A stretch of 64,000 nucleotides of DNA, taken from assembly GCA_910579285.1 (NCBI GenBank), contig CAJTTT010000001.1, forward strand, positions 205,915-269,914, read 5' to 3'. The notes under the pieces were generated by a model that saw only the letters and a program-made list of their open reading frames with translations, was not told where the DNA came from and ran no database searches. The stretch is from an uncultured Lachnospiraceae bacterium (GTDB lineage: Bacteria > Bacillota > Clostridia > Lachnospirales > Lachnospiraceae). A program made the translations under genes and the position numbers. Below, in pieces: positions 37,757 through 45,621 of the stretch (position 1 is its first letter; each line of letters begins with the position of its first letter).

Positions 37757-38290
37757 ATGCACACAAAGACAATGGAGGGACTGATTGGGGCCAGAACGAA
37801 TATGGAGATGCTCAACACGCCGCTTCGCGTGTATAAGGAAGCGAGGCTTAAGAATGATACCGCAATGATGGAGCGGGCTATGGGATATATGGGAGATTTT
37901 CACGAAGACGCGTATGAGTACAAGAAAGAAGCCGATGAGGGCATGAAGCAGGACGCGGAGGAAACCCGGAAGATTGCGGAAAAGCAGCGCGAGGAGATGA
38001 TCCAGAACCGCAGGGAGGAGCGCGAGGAGCAGCAGAAGAAGCTGGAGGAGGAGCGGAAAGAAAACAAGGGCGATCAGCCCGTGGATACCGTGGAAATCAG
38101 CGAGGACGGTAAGGTTTTGCTGAAAGAAAATACCCAGACTGCCGAAGCGGGGCCGGAGACGGATGGTGTGGATCTGGATGCCGGTGCACAGGCGAGACCG
38201 AAGGCGGATCTGGAACCTGTGTTTTATTCAAGCGCGGGGGAAGTGAAGCCGACGGAGGATGCGGGGATGAAAGTGTCGACATCGGTGTAA
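37757..38290 (+). CDS. Coiled-coil hypothetical protein, 177 aa
   Basis: ATG 37757 follows AAAAGGAGGGG. Residues about 60-120 are almost wholly charged (AEKQREEMIQNRREEREEQQ) and predict a long helix; the C-terminal third is acidic and disordered (SAGEVKPTEDAGMKVSTSV). No signal peptide or membrane helix. I do not recognise a family with a known role. Confidence 0.78.
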   Translation: MHTKTMEGLIGARTNMEMLNTPLRVYKEARLKNDTAMMERAMGYMGDFHEDAYEYKKEADEGMKQDAEETRKIAEKQREEMIQNRREEREEQQKKLEEERKENKGDQPVDTVEISEDGKVLLKENTQTAEAGPETDGVDLDAGAQARPKADLEPVFYSSAGEVKPTEDAGMKVSTSV

Positions 38291-38417
38291 AAAAGGCATA
38301 AGATTCCAATTATTATATCTTGAGTCCCAAATATAGGACTTCATAAATGTTATCCTCTTTTCAGAACACAAGTTCGCTATGGAAATCGGCGAACCGGGAA
38401 CGGAAGGAGGAGACAGG

Positions 38418-38519
38418 ATGAAGGGATATGCGGTAGAGAGCGGTTATATGGGATTTGTGAACGGGACATACATGTTATTTGCCAGTGAAACCGATTATGC
38501 GGATTATATGGCGGAATAG
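38418..38519 (+). CDS. Small protein gene, 33 aa
   Basis: ATG 38418 lies 7 bases after a perfect AAGGAGG and ends with TAG at 38517. The product begins MKGYAVESGYMGFVNGTYML and ends FASETDYADYMAE; it is aromatic-rich and acidic, without a membrane helix. The ribosome binding site, the regular pattern of Tyr/Gly-Asn-Gly turn/Tyr, and a hairpin (TTCGC/GCGAA) just upstream argue that it is real. Function unknown. Confidence 0.7.
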   Translation: MKGYAVESGYMGFVNGTYMLFASETDYADYMAE

Positions 38520-38573
38520 TGGGCATAGTTTATGAAGATGGGATAAACAGCCGCGATTCCGCTCATTTTTTGG

Positions 38574-38602
38574 TTGATAGAACGGGGGGAATACAGTACA
38601 AT
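38574..38602 (+). promoter_or_regulatory. Candidate promoter ahead of the alpha/beta hydrolase gene
   Basis: TTGATA and TACAAT are 17 bases apart, starting near 38574. The unit overlaps a terminator-like arrangement AACGGGG (38581-38587) ... CCCCGTT then T-run (38625-38636). Only one of the two readings may be functional. Confidence 0.5.
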
Positions 38603-38846
38603 ACAAGAGTATGCATGGATTCAGCCCCGTTTTTTTAGAAAGGGATAAGGGCGGTGGCCGCGGCGGGTGTGTCTGACGGACAGGTGCAGACATTGCCGGC
38701 TGCATGACATGGCCCGAAAACATATTTGCGGAAGTTCATACATATGTATAAATAGTGCGCTGATGCAATTTTTCAACATTCATGGCGGCAGACTGTCTGC
38801 AAACGGCAGTTTGGAATGATGCCGCATTGGCTGTGTGGGAGAGGTT

Positions 38847-39611
38847 ATGGTCAGAAAAATAGATGATATTTCTGTGAACTATATAGATGAGGGTGAGGGC
38901 GAAATCATACTTCTGCTGCATGGCTGGGGCGCAAATATTACCCTTTACCGCAGTGTGATTGATACGCTGAAGCAGGGAAGACGGGTGATTGCCCTTGATA
39001 TGCCGGGATTTGGAAAGACGCCCGAACCGCCTGTGCCCTGGTGCGTAGATGATTATGTGGATTTTGTGTTGAAATTTATCGCTTCTTTTCCGATAGAGAG
39101 ACTGAGCGTGGTGGTGCACTCGTTTGGCGGCCGGGTGTTTTTTAAAATGAATGCAAGGAAAAACCTGCCCTTTACCGTGGAGCGCGCAGTGCTGATTGAC
39201 AGTGCCGGTATTCTGCCGAAGAAGAGTCTGGGGCAGAAGGTGAGCCTCCGATGCTACAAGATCGGCAGGGCTTTTATGAGCACGAAGGTGATGCACTTTC
39301 TCTACCCGGACGCGGTGGAGGAGATGCGGCGCAGACGCGGCTCCTCCGACTATAACAATGCGACGCCCCTCATGCGGGCCACGCTTGTGAAGGTGGTCAA
39401 CGAGGATCTGGAGCCGCTGATTTCTCTTGTGAAGTGCCCGACGCTTCTGATCTGGGGCGATTTGGACACGGCTACGCCGATAGGGGATGCGAGGCGGATG
39501 GAACAGCTGATTGCGGATGCGGGACTGGTTGTGTGCGAGGGGGCCGGACATTTTTCCTACGCGGAACAGCCTGCGAAGGTGAACGGGGCGCTTCGGGCCT
39601 TTTTCGGTTAA
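38847..39611 (+). CDS. Alpha/beta-hydrolase
   Basis: 254 residues from ATG 38847 (GGGAGAGG upstream). The oxyanion stretch LLHGWGAN, nucleophile elbow VVHSFGGR (Ser), acid in IWGDLDTATP and histidine in EGAGHFSYAE form a full triad. No signal peptide, so it acts in the cytosol. It is followed by a membrane-anchored Mur ligase and Ddl, which suggests a link to cell-wall precursor metabolism; the substrate is unknown. Confidence 0.92.
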   Translation: MVRKIDDISVNYIDEGEGEIILLLHGWGANITLYRSVIDTLKQGRRVIALDMPGFGKTPEPPVPWCVDDYVDFVLKFIASFPIERLSVVVHSFGGRVFFKMNARKNLPFTVERAVLIDSAGILPKKSLGQKVSLRCYKIGRAFMSTKVMHFLYPDAVEEMRRRRGSSDYNNATPLMRATLVKVVNEDLEPLISLVKCPTLLIWGDLDTATPIGDARRMEQLIADAGLVVCEGAGHFSYAEQPAKVNGALRAFFG

Positions 39612-39658
39612 GTGGATGGTCGATTTTTGTACGAAACGGAGAGGAATGACAGGCAGAA

Positions 39659-41290
39659 ATGGATATGATAATCTTTGGTGTATGGCTTGCCGCCTATCTG
39701 GTGGGAGCGGTCTGGTATCTCTTATATCTGATGCACATGTTTCAACAGAACTCCTACAAGCCGCGGGAGTACGGAGAGTGGATGCGGGTGCATACCAATG
39801 TGGGAAGACTGCTTGGAAAATGTCTGTATGCGCTGGTTTCTCTTCCGCTTGTGGCGATAGGGAGCACGGGCTGTCTGATCGCGGCCTGCCTTATGAATGG
39901 AATGACTATTTTGGTCAATAAACCGCATAAGGCGAAGAAACCGCTGGTATATACGCCGCGCGTGCGGCGGATGCTCATTACGACAGGTATTCTATATCTC
40001 CTCGCCGCGGCGGCGGTCGTGCTGCCGGGCCTGTGGATGGAGGCGAATGGCGGCATGCTTCTGACTGCGCAGGGGATACTGCCGGCGCCGGAGCGCCCGC
40101 TGCTCAGGAATGTGGAGCTGGTTCTGCTGCTTTTGTTTGTTCTGCAGCCTTTTTTGATATTGGTGGCGAATGCGGTTAACCACCCGGTTGAAAAGAAGAT
40201 TGATCAGTATTATATCAACGATGCCGCCCGTATTCTGCGGGAGATGCCGGAGCTGAAAATTATCGGCGTCACGGGCAGTTACGGAAAAACAAGCGTGAAG
40301 TATTATCTGAGTACGCTGCTTTCCGCACAGTACAATGTGCTTCACACGCCGGGCAATTATAACACGACACTTGGCGTGGTGCGGACGATCCGGGAAAACA
40401 TGAAGCCGTTTCACGAGATCTTTATTTGTGAAATGGGAGCAAGAGAGGTGGGGGACATCAAGGAAATCTGTGATCTGGTGCACCCGGATTACGGTATCAT
40501 TACTTCCATCGGACCGCAGCATCTGCAAAGTTTTCACACCATAGAAAACATTGTTGCAACGAAGTTTGAGCTGGCGGATTCTGTGCCCCGGTCAGGCAGG
40601 GTCTTTTTAAACTATGACAACGAGTACATCAGAAATGCGAAGACAGGAAAGAACGTGGTCAGCTACGGCATTGCGGCGGCGGATACCGATTTCCGGGCTT
40701 ACGATATCGAGGTTTCCCCGAAAGGATCCTTTTTTAAGATGAAGGATGAAACCGGGAAGACATATGAGTTTCACACGAAGCTGGTTGGCAGCCACAACGT
40801 GCAGAACATTGCGGGCGCCATTGCCGTGGCGCATACACTGGGGATTCCTATGGAAAAGCTGCTTTACCCGGTGAAACAGCTGGAGAGCGTACCGCACAGG
40901 CTTCAGCTTGTGAAGCAGGGCGACAGAATATTGTTGGACGATGCTTATAATTCCAACAAGAACGGGTTTAAGGCGGCGCTTGATACCCTGGCAATGTTTC
41001 GGGAACTGCGCATCCTGCTGACGCCCGGAATGGTAGAGCTGGGTGAGAAGCAGTATGATGAGAATAAAGAAGTGGGCGTCTATGCCGCCGACAAGTGCGA
41101 TTATGCTGTGCTGGTAGGAAAGGAACAGACGAAGCCGATTCAGGACGGCCTGTTGGAAGCGGGATTCCCGGCGAACAGGATGATTTTGGTGGATGATCTG
41201 CAGGAGGCGTTTCGCATGGTGAATGCGATTCCCGGTGAGAAGCAGAAGATTATCCTGATTGAGAACGATCTGCCGGATAATTATGCGTAA
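39659..41290 (+). CDS. Membrane-anchored Mur ligase (MurF-like)
   Basis: 543 residues. The first 170 hold about four membrane helices (IIFGVWLAAYLVGAVWYLLY, LLLLFVLQPFLILVANAV) in place of the UDP-sugar-binding domain of ordinary MurF. The ATP loop GVTGSYGKTSVKYYL, the central-domain EMGAREVGDI and the C-terminal LLDDAYNSNKNGFKAAL are Mur-ligase motifs. It would join an amino acid or peptide to a membrane-proximal substrate, perhaps a lipid-linked precursor. It is distinct from cytosolic MurF by this architecture. It sits 47 bases after the hydrolase gene. Confidence 0.88.
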   Translation: MDMIIFGVWLAAYLVGAVWYLLYLMHMFQQNSYKPREYGEWMRVHTNVGRLLGKCLYALVSLPLVAIGSTGCLIAACLMNGMTILVNKPHKAKKPLVYTPRVRRMLITTGILYLLAAAAVVLPGLWMEANGGMLLTAQGILPAPERPLLRNVELVLLLLFVLQPFLILVANAVNHPVEKKIDQYYINDAARILREMPELKIIGVTGSYGKTSVKYYLSTLLSAQYNVLHTPGNYNTTLGVVRTIRENMKPFHEIFICEMGAREVGDIKEICDLVHPDYGIITSIGPQHLQSFHTIENIVATKFELADSVPRSGRVFLNYDNEYIRNAKTGKNVVSYGIAAADTDFRAYDIEVSPKGSFFKMKDETGKTYEFHTKLVGSHNVQNIAGAIAVAHTLGIPMEKLLYPVKQLESVPHRLQLVKQGDRILLDDAYNSNKNGFKAALDTLAMFRELRILLTPGMVELGEKQYDENKEVGVYAADKCDYAVLVGKEQTKPIQDGLLEAGFPANRMILVDDLQEAFRMVNAIPGEKQKIILIENDLPDNYA

Positions 41291-41358
41291 GCGCGCGGAT
41301 GGAACTGCCGGCGCACCGTTTGACAGGCAGGAATAAGGAAGGAGAAAAGAAAGCGATT

Positions 41359-42540
41359 ATGAAAATTCGAGTAGGAGTCTTTTTCGGCGGTAAGAGCGTG
41401 GAGCACGAGGTGTCCGTTATCTCTGGCTTACAGGCGTACAATGCCTTCAATAAAGAAAAGTATGATCTGGTACCTGTCTATATCACGAAAGAAAACGAAA
41501 TGTATACAGGCGAGCCGATCGCAGATATCGCCAATTACAGGAACATCCCGGAGCTGTTAAAGAAGAGCACCCGCGTCTTTTTGATGGGGGAGAAAAACGG
41601 CGTGAAGCTGATCCAGTACCCGGAGAAAAAATTCGGCAGTTCTGAGGTTGCACAGATCGACGTGGCGTTCCCCGTGGTGCACGGCGCGAATGTGGAGGAT
41701 GGTTCCCTGCAGGGATTTTTAAGGCATTACAATATTCCCTTTGCCGGATGTGATGTGATGGCATCGGCTGTCACGATGGATAAGTATGTGATGAAGACGG
41801 TATTGAAGGATAATGATATCCCGGTTCTCGACTGTGTGACGCTGTACGGGAAGGAATTTGAGAGCGGTGAGCAGGCGGCTTACGACAAGGTGGAGCAGAA
41901 AATACCCTATCCTGTGATCGTGAAGCCAGTCAATCTGGGATCCAGCGTGGGAATCAAGGTAGCCAAGGACAGAGAGGAGCTGCGGGAAGCGCTGGAGTAC
42001 GCCTTCACCTTTGGCCCCAAAGTGCTGGTGGAACATGCGATTATGAATCTGCGGGAGATCAACTGTGCGGTGTTGGGGGATTACGAGGAGGCACACGCTT
42101 CCGAATGCGAGGAACCGATTTCCAGCGATGAAATTTTGAGCTATGAGGATAAATATGTGGCGGGAGGAAAAGGCGGCTCTGAGGGCATGAGAACTGCGAG
42201 AAGGGAGCTGCCGGCGGATCTGACGCCCCAGAAGCGGGAGGAAATCCGCGAGATGGCGGTGAAGACGTTCCGAACACTTGGCGCAAGCGGTGTGTCCCGG
42301 ATTGACTTTATGATAGATCGGGATACAGACCAGGTGTATGTAAACGAGATCAATCCCATTCCGGGTTCCCTTGCGTTTTATCTGTGGGAGGCGCTGGGTA
42401 AGCCATACGCGGAGCTTTTGGATGACATGGTCAAACTGGCGCTTAAGAGAGAGCGGGAGGAGCAGAGTATGCTCACCTCTTTCGAGAGCAATATTTTACA
42501 GAATGCAAATCTGTCTGGAGCCAAGGGCATGAAGAAGTAA
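41359..42540 (+). CDS. ddl: D-alanine--D-alanine ligase
   Basis: 393 residues from ATG 41359, where the family N-terminus MKIRVGVFFGGKSVEHEVSV begins. ATP-grasp motifs include KPVNLGSSVGIKVA and the metal site YVNEINPIPGSLAF. Family members make the D-Ala-D-Ala dipeptide that MurF adds to the stem peptide. The preceding Mur-ligase gene supports a joint cell-wall role. Specificity for D-Ala over D-Ser or D-lactate cannot be settled by eye. Confidence 0.93.
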   Translation: MKIRVGVFFGGKSVEHEVSVISGLQAYNAFNKEKYDLVPVYITKENEMYTGEPIADIANYRNIPELLKKSTRVFLMGEKNGVKLIQYPEKKFGSSEVAQIDVAFPVVHGANVEDGSLQGFLRHYNIPFAGCDVMASAVTMDKYVMKTVLKDNDIPVLDCVTLYGKEFESGEQAAYDKVEQKIPYPVIVKPVNLGSSVGIKVAKDREELREALEYAFTFGPKVLVEHAIMNLREINCAVLGDYEEAHASECEEPISSDEILSYEDKYVAGGKGGSEGMRTARRELPADLTPQKREEIREMAVKTFRTLGASGVSRIDFMIDRDTDQVYVNEINPIPGSLAFYLWEALGKPYAELLDDMVKLALKREREEQSMLTSFESNILQNANLSGAKGMKK

Positions 42541-42559
42541 AATCAATACAACAGCGAAG

Positions 42560-42602
42560 AAAAACGGCTGCCGTTCCGTATTTGGATGGCAGCCGTTTTT
42601 AT
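42560..42602. terminator. Bidirectional terminator between ddl and the AEC permease gene
   Basis: AAAAACGGCTGCC and GGCAGCCGTTTTT are perfect 13-bp arms with a 15-base loop, with A-run and T-run on either side. It serves convergent transcription. Confidence 0.9.
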
Positions 42603-42630
42603 ATAAATAAAGTAATCACACACAATATGA

Positions 42631-43566
42631 TTATGCTACTGCATACACAGATAGTCCGACAAAAATCAATATGGTTACCAGCGTGCCCATAGACAGGGCA
42701 GTGGAAATGTAGATCCCTTCCGATTCCACATCCGCGTACAGCGGGATGACAAACGGCGCTGGCAGAGAAAAAAGTAAAATCAATGCCATAAAAAGCTGTT
42801 TGTCAAAAGGAATGACCTGAAAGATGATCAGTGAGGACGCGCATAAGAGCGCGCCCATCACAATTGTGCGAAAAACAAGGGTCTTTATCACCGGGACAAA
42901 TAAATCCTTCCGCAGAGAAAGTTCGTAGCCCACGATAATCAGAATCATACCTGATGTGGGAAGGGTGATCATCTCTATGGCTGCCGAAAAAATCGGGCTG
43001 ACAGGGGAGGCGGTGATCAAATTGCCAAGTCCTGTAACGCCAACGATGATTCCAAGGGTTACGCCCCGGAAAGCGGGGTTCTTACCCATTTCTTTTAACA
43101 TTTCCCTGAGGGACGGCTTTTGTCCCGTGGCATTTTTCAAAAGCGTCAGATAAACCGTGAACACAAACAGTACCTGACCCAGATCGACAGTGGCCATGTA
43201 GGAAATCTGATCTGAGCCGGCGAGCAGTCCGTACAGGGCATACCCCAGCATGCCGACTTCAAAACCGGATAGCAGATAGGGCATGAGCCTGGAGTCAGGT
43301 ACAAAACGGTTTAACAGGAAACCGCATCCCAAAGCCAGCGAACAGCTGATAAAAACAACACTGAACATAAACAGGCTGTCGAGGGAATAGGATGTGGCAT
43401 AAAAAGCCTTAAACAGTACAACCGGCAGCGTGATGTTGGAGATCACACTCTTGATTCCGCCAAGTCCGTCCTTACTAAGGATGCCGGATACCCGGCAGAA
43501 ATAGCCGATAAACAGCATGATCACGACCGGGAGTACCATTTCAAGAACCGATAATGTTTGTGCCAT
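42631..43566 (-). CDS. AEC-family (auxin efflux carrier type) transporter
   Basis: 311 residues with about ten membrane helices. The N-terminal half has LPVVIMLFIGYFCR and KSVISNITLPVVLF, the first repeat of the family; the second repeat holds LLFSLPAPFVIPLYAD. Relatives export or exchange malonate, malate or other organic acids; the cargo is unknown. It lies 43 bases after the carbonic anhydrase gene on the same strand, so both are probably one operon. Confidence 0.9.
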   Translation of the reverse strand: MAQTLSVLEMVLPVVIMLFIGYFCRVSGILSKDGLGGIKSVISNITLPVVLFKAFYATSYSLDSLFMFSVVFISCSLALGCGFLLNRFVPDSRLMPYLLSGFEVGMLGYALYGLLAGSDQISYMATVDLGQVLFVFTVYLTLLKNATGQKPSLREMLKEMGKNPAFRGVTLGIIVGVTGLGNLITASPVSPIFSAAIEMITLPTSGMILIIVGYELSLRKDLFVPVIKTLVFRTIVMGALLCASSLIIFQVIPFDKQLFMALILLFSLPAPFVIPLYADVESEGIYISTALSMGTLVTILIFVGLSVYAVA

Positions 43567-43609
43567 AAGCAGCGCTTACCTCCGCGTTCTTATCCGAATG
43601 GCCGGATAT

Positions 43610-44173
43610 TTAGTCCATGAACTCCACTTTTCCGCTGTCGATATGGTAAATTGCGCCGCAGACTTTGAGAGGAGACTCGTCTGTGAGATTTAATTTCTCT
43701 TTGATGATGGAAACGCTTCTCTCCACGTTCAGGCAGCTTGCCTTCAGCTCATCCTTCTCATCGCCGATTGCCTTTTTGATCTCGTCGGTTATGTATTTCA
43801 CAAAGCCGTCGGGATCACTGCTCAAAGCAGCTCCTACTGCGCCGCAGTGGGTGTGTCCCAGTACGACAACGAGATTTGTGCCAAGGTGGTCAGCGGCATA
43901 TTCCACGCTTCCGAGCTGGTGGTTGTCCATCACGTTACCTGCCACGCGGATGGTGAACAGCTCGCTGATGCCTGCGGAAAAAACAGCTTCCGGGATCACG
44001 CGGGAATCGGAACAGGTGATAATGGTTGCGTAGGGAGCCTGACCCTCATCGCAGGTTTTCTGCCTGATCTGAGGCGATACATCGCCAGGATTACTGGAAA
44101 CGGTCAGGTAACGCTCGTTTCCTTCTTTCAGTTTTGCAATTGCCTCTGCAGCGGATAAATTTTGATGTGCCAT
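43610..44173 (-). CDS. Beta-class carbonic anhydrase
   Basis: Interconverts CO2 and bicarbonate. 187 residues. Zinc ligands are the Cys in ITCSDSRV, and the His and Cys in LGHTHCGAV; the Asp-Arg pair in SDSR completes the active site. Cytosolic. Bicarbonate supply to carboxylases is the usual role. Co-transcribed with the AEC permease gene by position. Confidence 0.95.
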   Translation of the reverse strand: MAHQNLSAAEAIAKLKEGNERYLTVSSNPGDVSPQIRQKTCDEGQAPYATIITCSDSRVIPEAVFSAGISELFTIRVAGNVMDNHQLGSVEYAADHLGTNLVVVLGHTHCGAVGAALSSDPDGFVKYITDEIKKAIGDEKDELKASCLNVERSVSIIKEKLNLTDESPLKVCGAIYHIDSGKVEFMD

Positions 44174-44200
44174 AGTTTCATGCCTCCGTTTCTTTTTTTA

Positions 44201-44260
44201 TTCCCGCGAGCAACGAGCCAAGTGATTGCTTGCAAGCATTTGGCGACTGCCGCGAGGGTC
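44201..44260. other. Structured intergenic element between the nitroreductase and carbonic anhydrase genes
   Basis: GCCAAGTG (44217-44224) pairs with CATTTGGC (44237-44244) with one G-U pair, around the palindrome-containing loop TTGCTTGCAA. CCGCGAG occurs on both sides as a direct repeat. It could be a dispersed structured repeat or part of a small RNA ending in the terminator at 44262-44289. Confidence 0.4.
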
Positions 44261-44261
44261 G

Positions 44262-44289
44262 AAGCCCTGCCCTTTCTGGCAGGGCTTTT
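44262..44289 (+). terminator. Intrinsic terminator hairpin in the nitroreductase-carbonic anhydrase gap
   Basis: AAGCCCTGCC and GGCAGGGCTT are perfect 10-bp arms with a 6-base loop; TTTT follows on the plus strand. The flanking genes are on the minus strand, where no U-run follows, so it either ends a plus-strand transcript or protects a 3' end. Confidence 0.55.
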
Positions 44290-44370
44290 GACTCGCTATT
44301 TGCGCATCTGAATTTAATAACAAAAGTATACCATGATTGCTCTGGTTTTGCATCAAGAATTCGCTTTTTG

Positions 44371-45099
44371 TCACAGGAAATCCCGCAGATATACTTCCAT
44401 CGAACGGTTCATCTCCCGGGAAAAATCGGACTCGTATTTTCTCTTCCAGAAAGCCTCCATCCATACATCATACTCTTTTTTATCGGTATGTCCTGAGAAC
44501 ATTTCCCTGATCTGCGCACTGCTCTTGTCCTGGTAACTGTTTTCACAGACGATATCCGACACACGGAACCGCTCCGGCTTTTTCCGCGTTTTCTGCTGTT
44601 TTGTGGGATGACCGAAAACGAGCAGACATGCAGGGTAGACATATCGGGGAAGCTGCAGAAGGGTTTTCATCTCCTCCGCATGCTCCATGACATCACCGAT
44701 ATAGCAGGAGCCGATTCCCAGACTTTCCGCTGCCGTGACTGCATTCTGGGCCGCGATCAGCGCGTCCTCCACGGCGAGCAGCAGGTCACCTGCGCCGGGG
44801 GCGCGCGGCGTTAGGCCTGCTTCCTCATAAAAGGTAAGCCATTTCCGGCAGTCCGCACAAAAGACAAGCATCATTTTTGCCTTTGCCATAAAGAGCTGGT
44901 TATCACACAGTACGGCAAGTTTTTCTTTCTTGTTTTCGTCCGTGATGTCGAGAATGGTGTACAGTAACTGACAGCCCGCCGAAGGCGCCTGCAACGCTGC
45001 CTGCAGGATACTGTTTTTATCTTCACGGGATATTTCTTCATCGGTAAATACACGGACAGATTTTCTTTCATATAGAGACTTTATTACTTCATTCGTCAT
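44371..45099 (-). CDS. Nitroreductase-family protein
   Basis: 242 residues; the ATG at 45099 follows AAAAGGAGG and is preferred over one at 45120. An N-terminal flavin motif ERKSVRVFTDEEIS with QAPSAGCQLLYTILD, and a central AAESLGIGSCYIGDV, mark a FMN-dependent NAD(P)H oxidoreductase. The C-terminal 60 residues (SYQDKSSAQIREMFSGH to the end) are an extension common in gut Clostridia. Substrate unknown. Confidence 0.92.
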   Translation of the reverse strand: MTNEVIKSLYERKSVRVFTDEEISREDKNSILQAALQAPSAGCQLLYTILDITDENKKEKLAVLCDNQLFMAKAKMMLVFCADCRKWLTFYEEAGLTPRAPGAGDLLLAVEDALIAAQNAVTAAESLGIGSCYIGDVMEHAEEMKTLLQLPRYVYPACLLVFGHPTKQQKTRKKPERFRVSDIVCENSYQDKSSAQIREMFSGHTDKKEYDVWMEAFWKRKYESDFSREMNRSMEVYLRDFL

Positions 45100-45218
45100 A
45101 AGAACCTCCTTTTCTGCCAAGACAATCTTATGTGCGTGTGAATTGGAAACTAATGTGCAAAGTATACCATAAAAAGTGCAATCAGTACCACTTTGGTAGA
45201 AAAGTAATTTCTTTCATG

Positions 45219-45224
45219 TATAAT
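45219..45224 (+). promoter_or_regulatory. Promoter -10 of the leader transcript
   Basis: ATGTATAAT holds a consensus TATAAT at 45219-45224. The -35 region is poor. AAAAGTA (45200-45206) and TACTTTT (45233-45239) are a 7-bp inverted repeat placed around the -10, so a regulator could act here. Confidence 0.55.
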
Positions 45225-45280
45225 GTGATAACTACTTTTAATCTTTTAGGAAGTATTTAGGGAAAAAGGAGTTGACACAA

Positions 45281-45364
45281 ATGTACGGAAAGGATATCCT
45301 TAGCCAAGCCAAGCCAAGCCAAGCCAAGCCAAGCCAAGCCAAGCCAAGCCAAGCCAAGCATTAG
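45281..45364 (+). CDS. Leader ORF with pentanucleotide repeat, 27 aa in this copy number
   Basis: ATG 45281 lies 9 bases after AAAGGAG. The seven-residue start MYGKDIL is followed by SQAKP repeated 3.8 times, then His and TAG at 45362. The repeat DNA is 11 copies of GCCAA. With 10 or 13 copies the frame would continue as ALGDLRSIALFFAVCAAMRM and on to TGA at 45469 (61 residues in the 10-copy form, one hydrophobic helix). With 9 or 12 copies it would continue to TGA at 45537. It is too short for routine gene finders but has a good ribosome binding site. Confidence 0.6.
   Translation: MYGKDILSQAKPSQAKPSQAKPSQAKH
45303..45357 (+). repeat. GCCAA x 11 tandem pentanucleotide repeat
   Basis: Eleven perfect copies, then GCATTA. 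Such short repeats in coding sequence are prone to slipped-strand mispairing, and a 5-base unit shifts the reading frame with each change of one copy. All three frames after the array were traced by hand. Confidence 0.95.
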
Positions 45365-45429
45365 GCGATCTGCGCTCTATTGCGCTCTTTTTTGCTGTCT
45401 GCGCTGCAATGAGAATGCTATTATATTAC

Positions 45430-45486
45430 AAAGCCGTTATCTTCACGGGACAAGAACCACATGTCGCGTGAAGATAGCGGCTTTTT
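45430..45486 (+). terminator. Terminator-like hairpin ahead of the surface-protein gene
   Basis: AAAGCCGTTATCTTCACG (45430-45447) and CGTGAAGATAGCGGCTTT (45467-45484) pair over 18 positions with one G-U pair, loop 19 bases, with TTTTT at the end. No gene ends just upstream except the leader ORF, and no convincing promoter lies between it and 45622, which fits an attenuator. Confidence 0.65.
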
Positions 45487-45516
45487 GCGCGCATAAGCAG
45501 AGTCGGAAGGATTACA

Positions 45517-45549
45517 AAGTATGCACCATGCTTGCATGAGGGCATACTT
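45517..45549 (+). other. Second hairpin in the surface-protein leader
   Basis: AAGTATGC and GCATACTT form an 8-bp stem with CATGC/GCATG nested inside. The third-frame leader stop codon (45537) lies within it. It may be an anti- or secondary structure of the attenuator, or a 5' stabiliser. Confidence 0.4.
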
Positions 45550-45621
45550 GGGAAGCCTTACGACGAGCAACATGCTAATAGCTTCGTGTAAAATACAAAA
45601 TCAAGTAGAAGGAGAAAACAA

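Noticed and set aside
45303..45357. CRISPR-like array
   Set aside because: The repeat is a perfect 5-bp tandem array without spacers.
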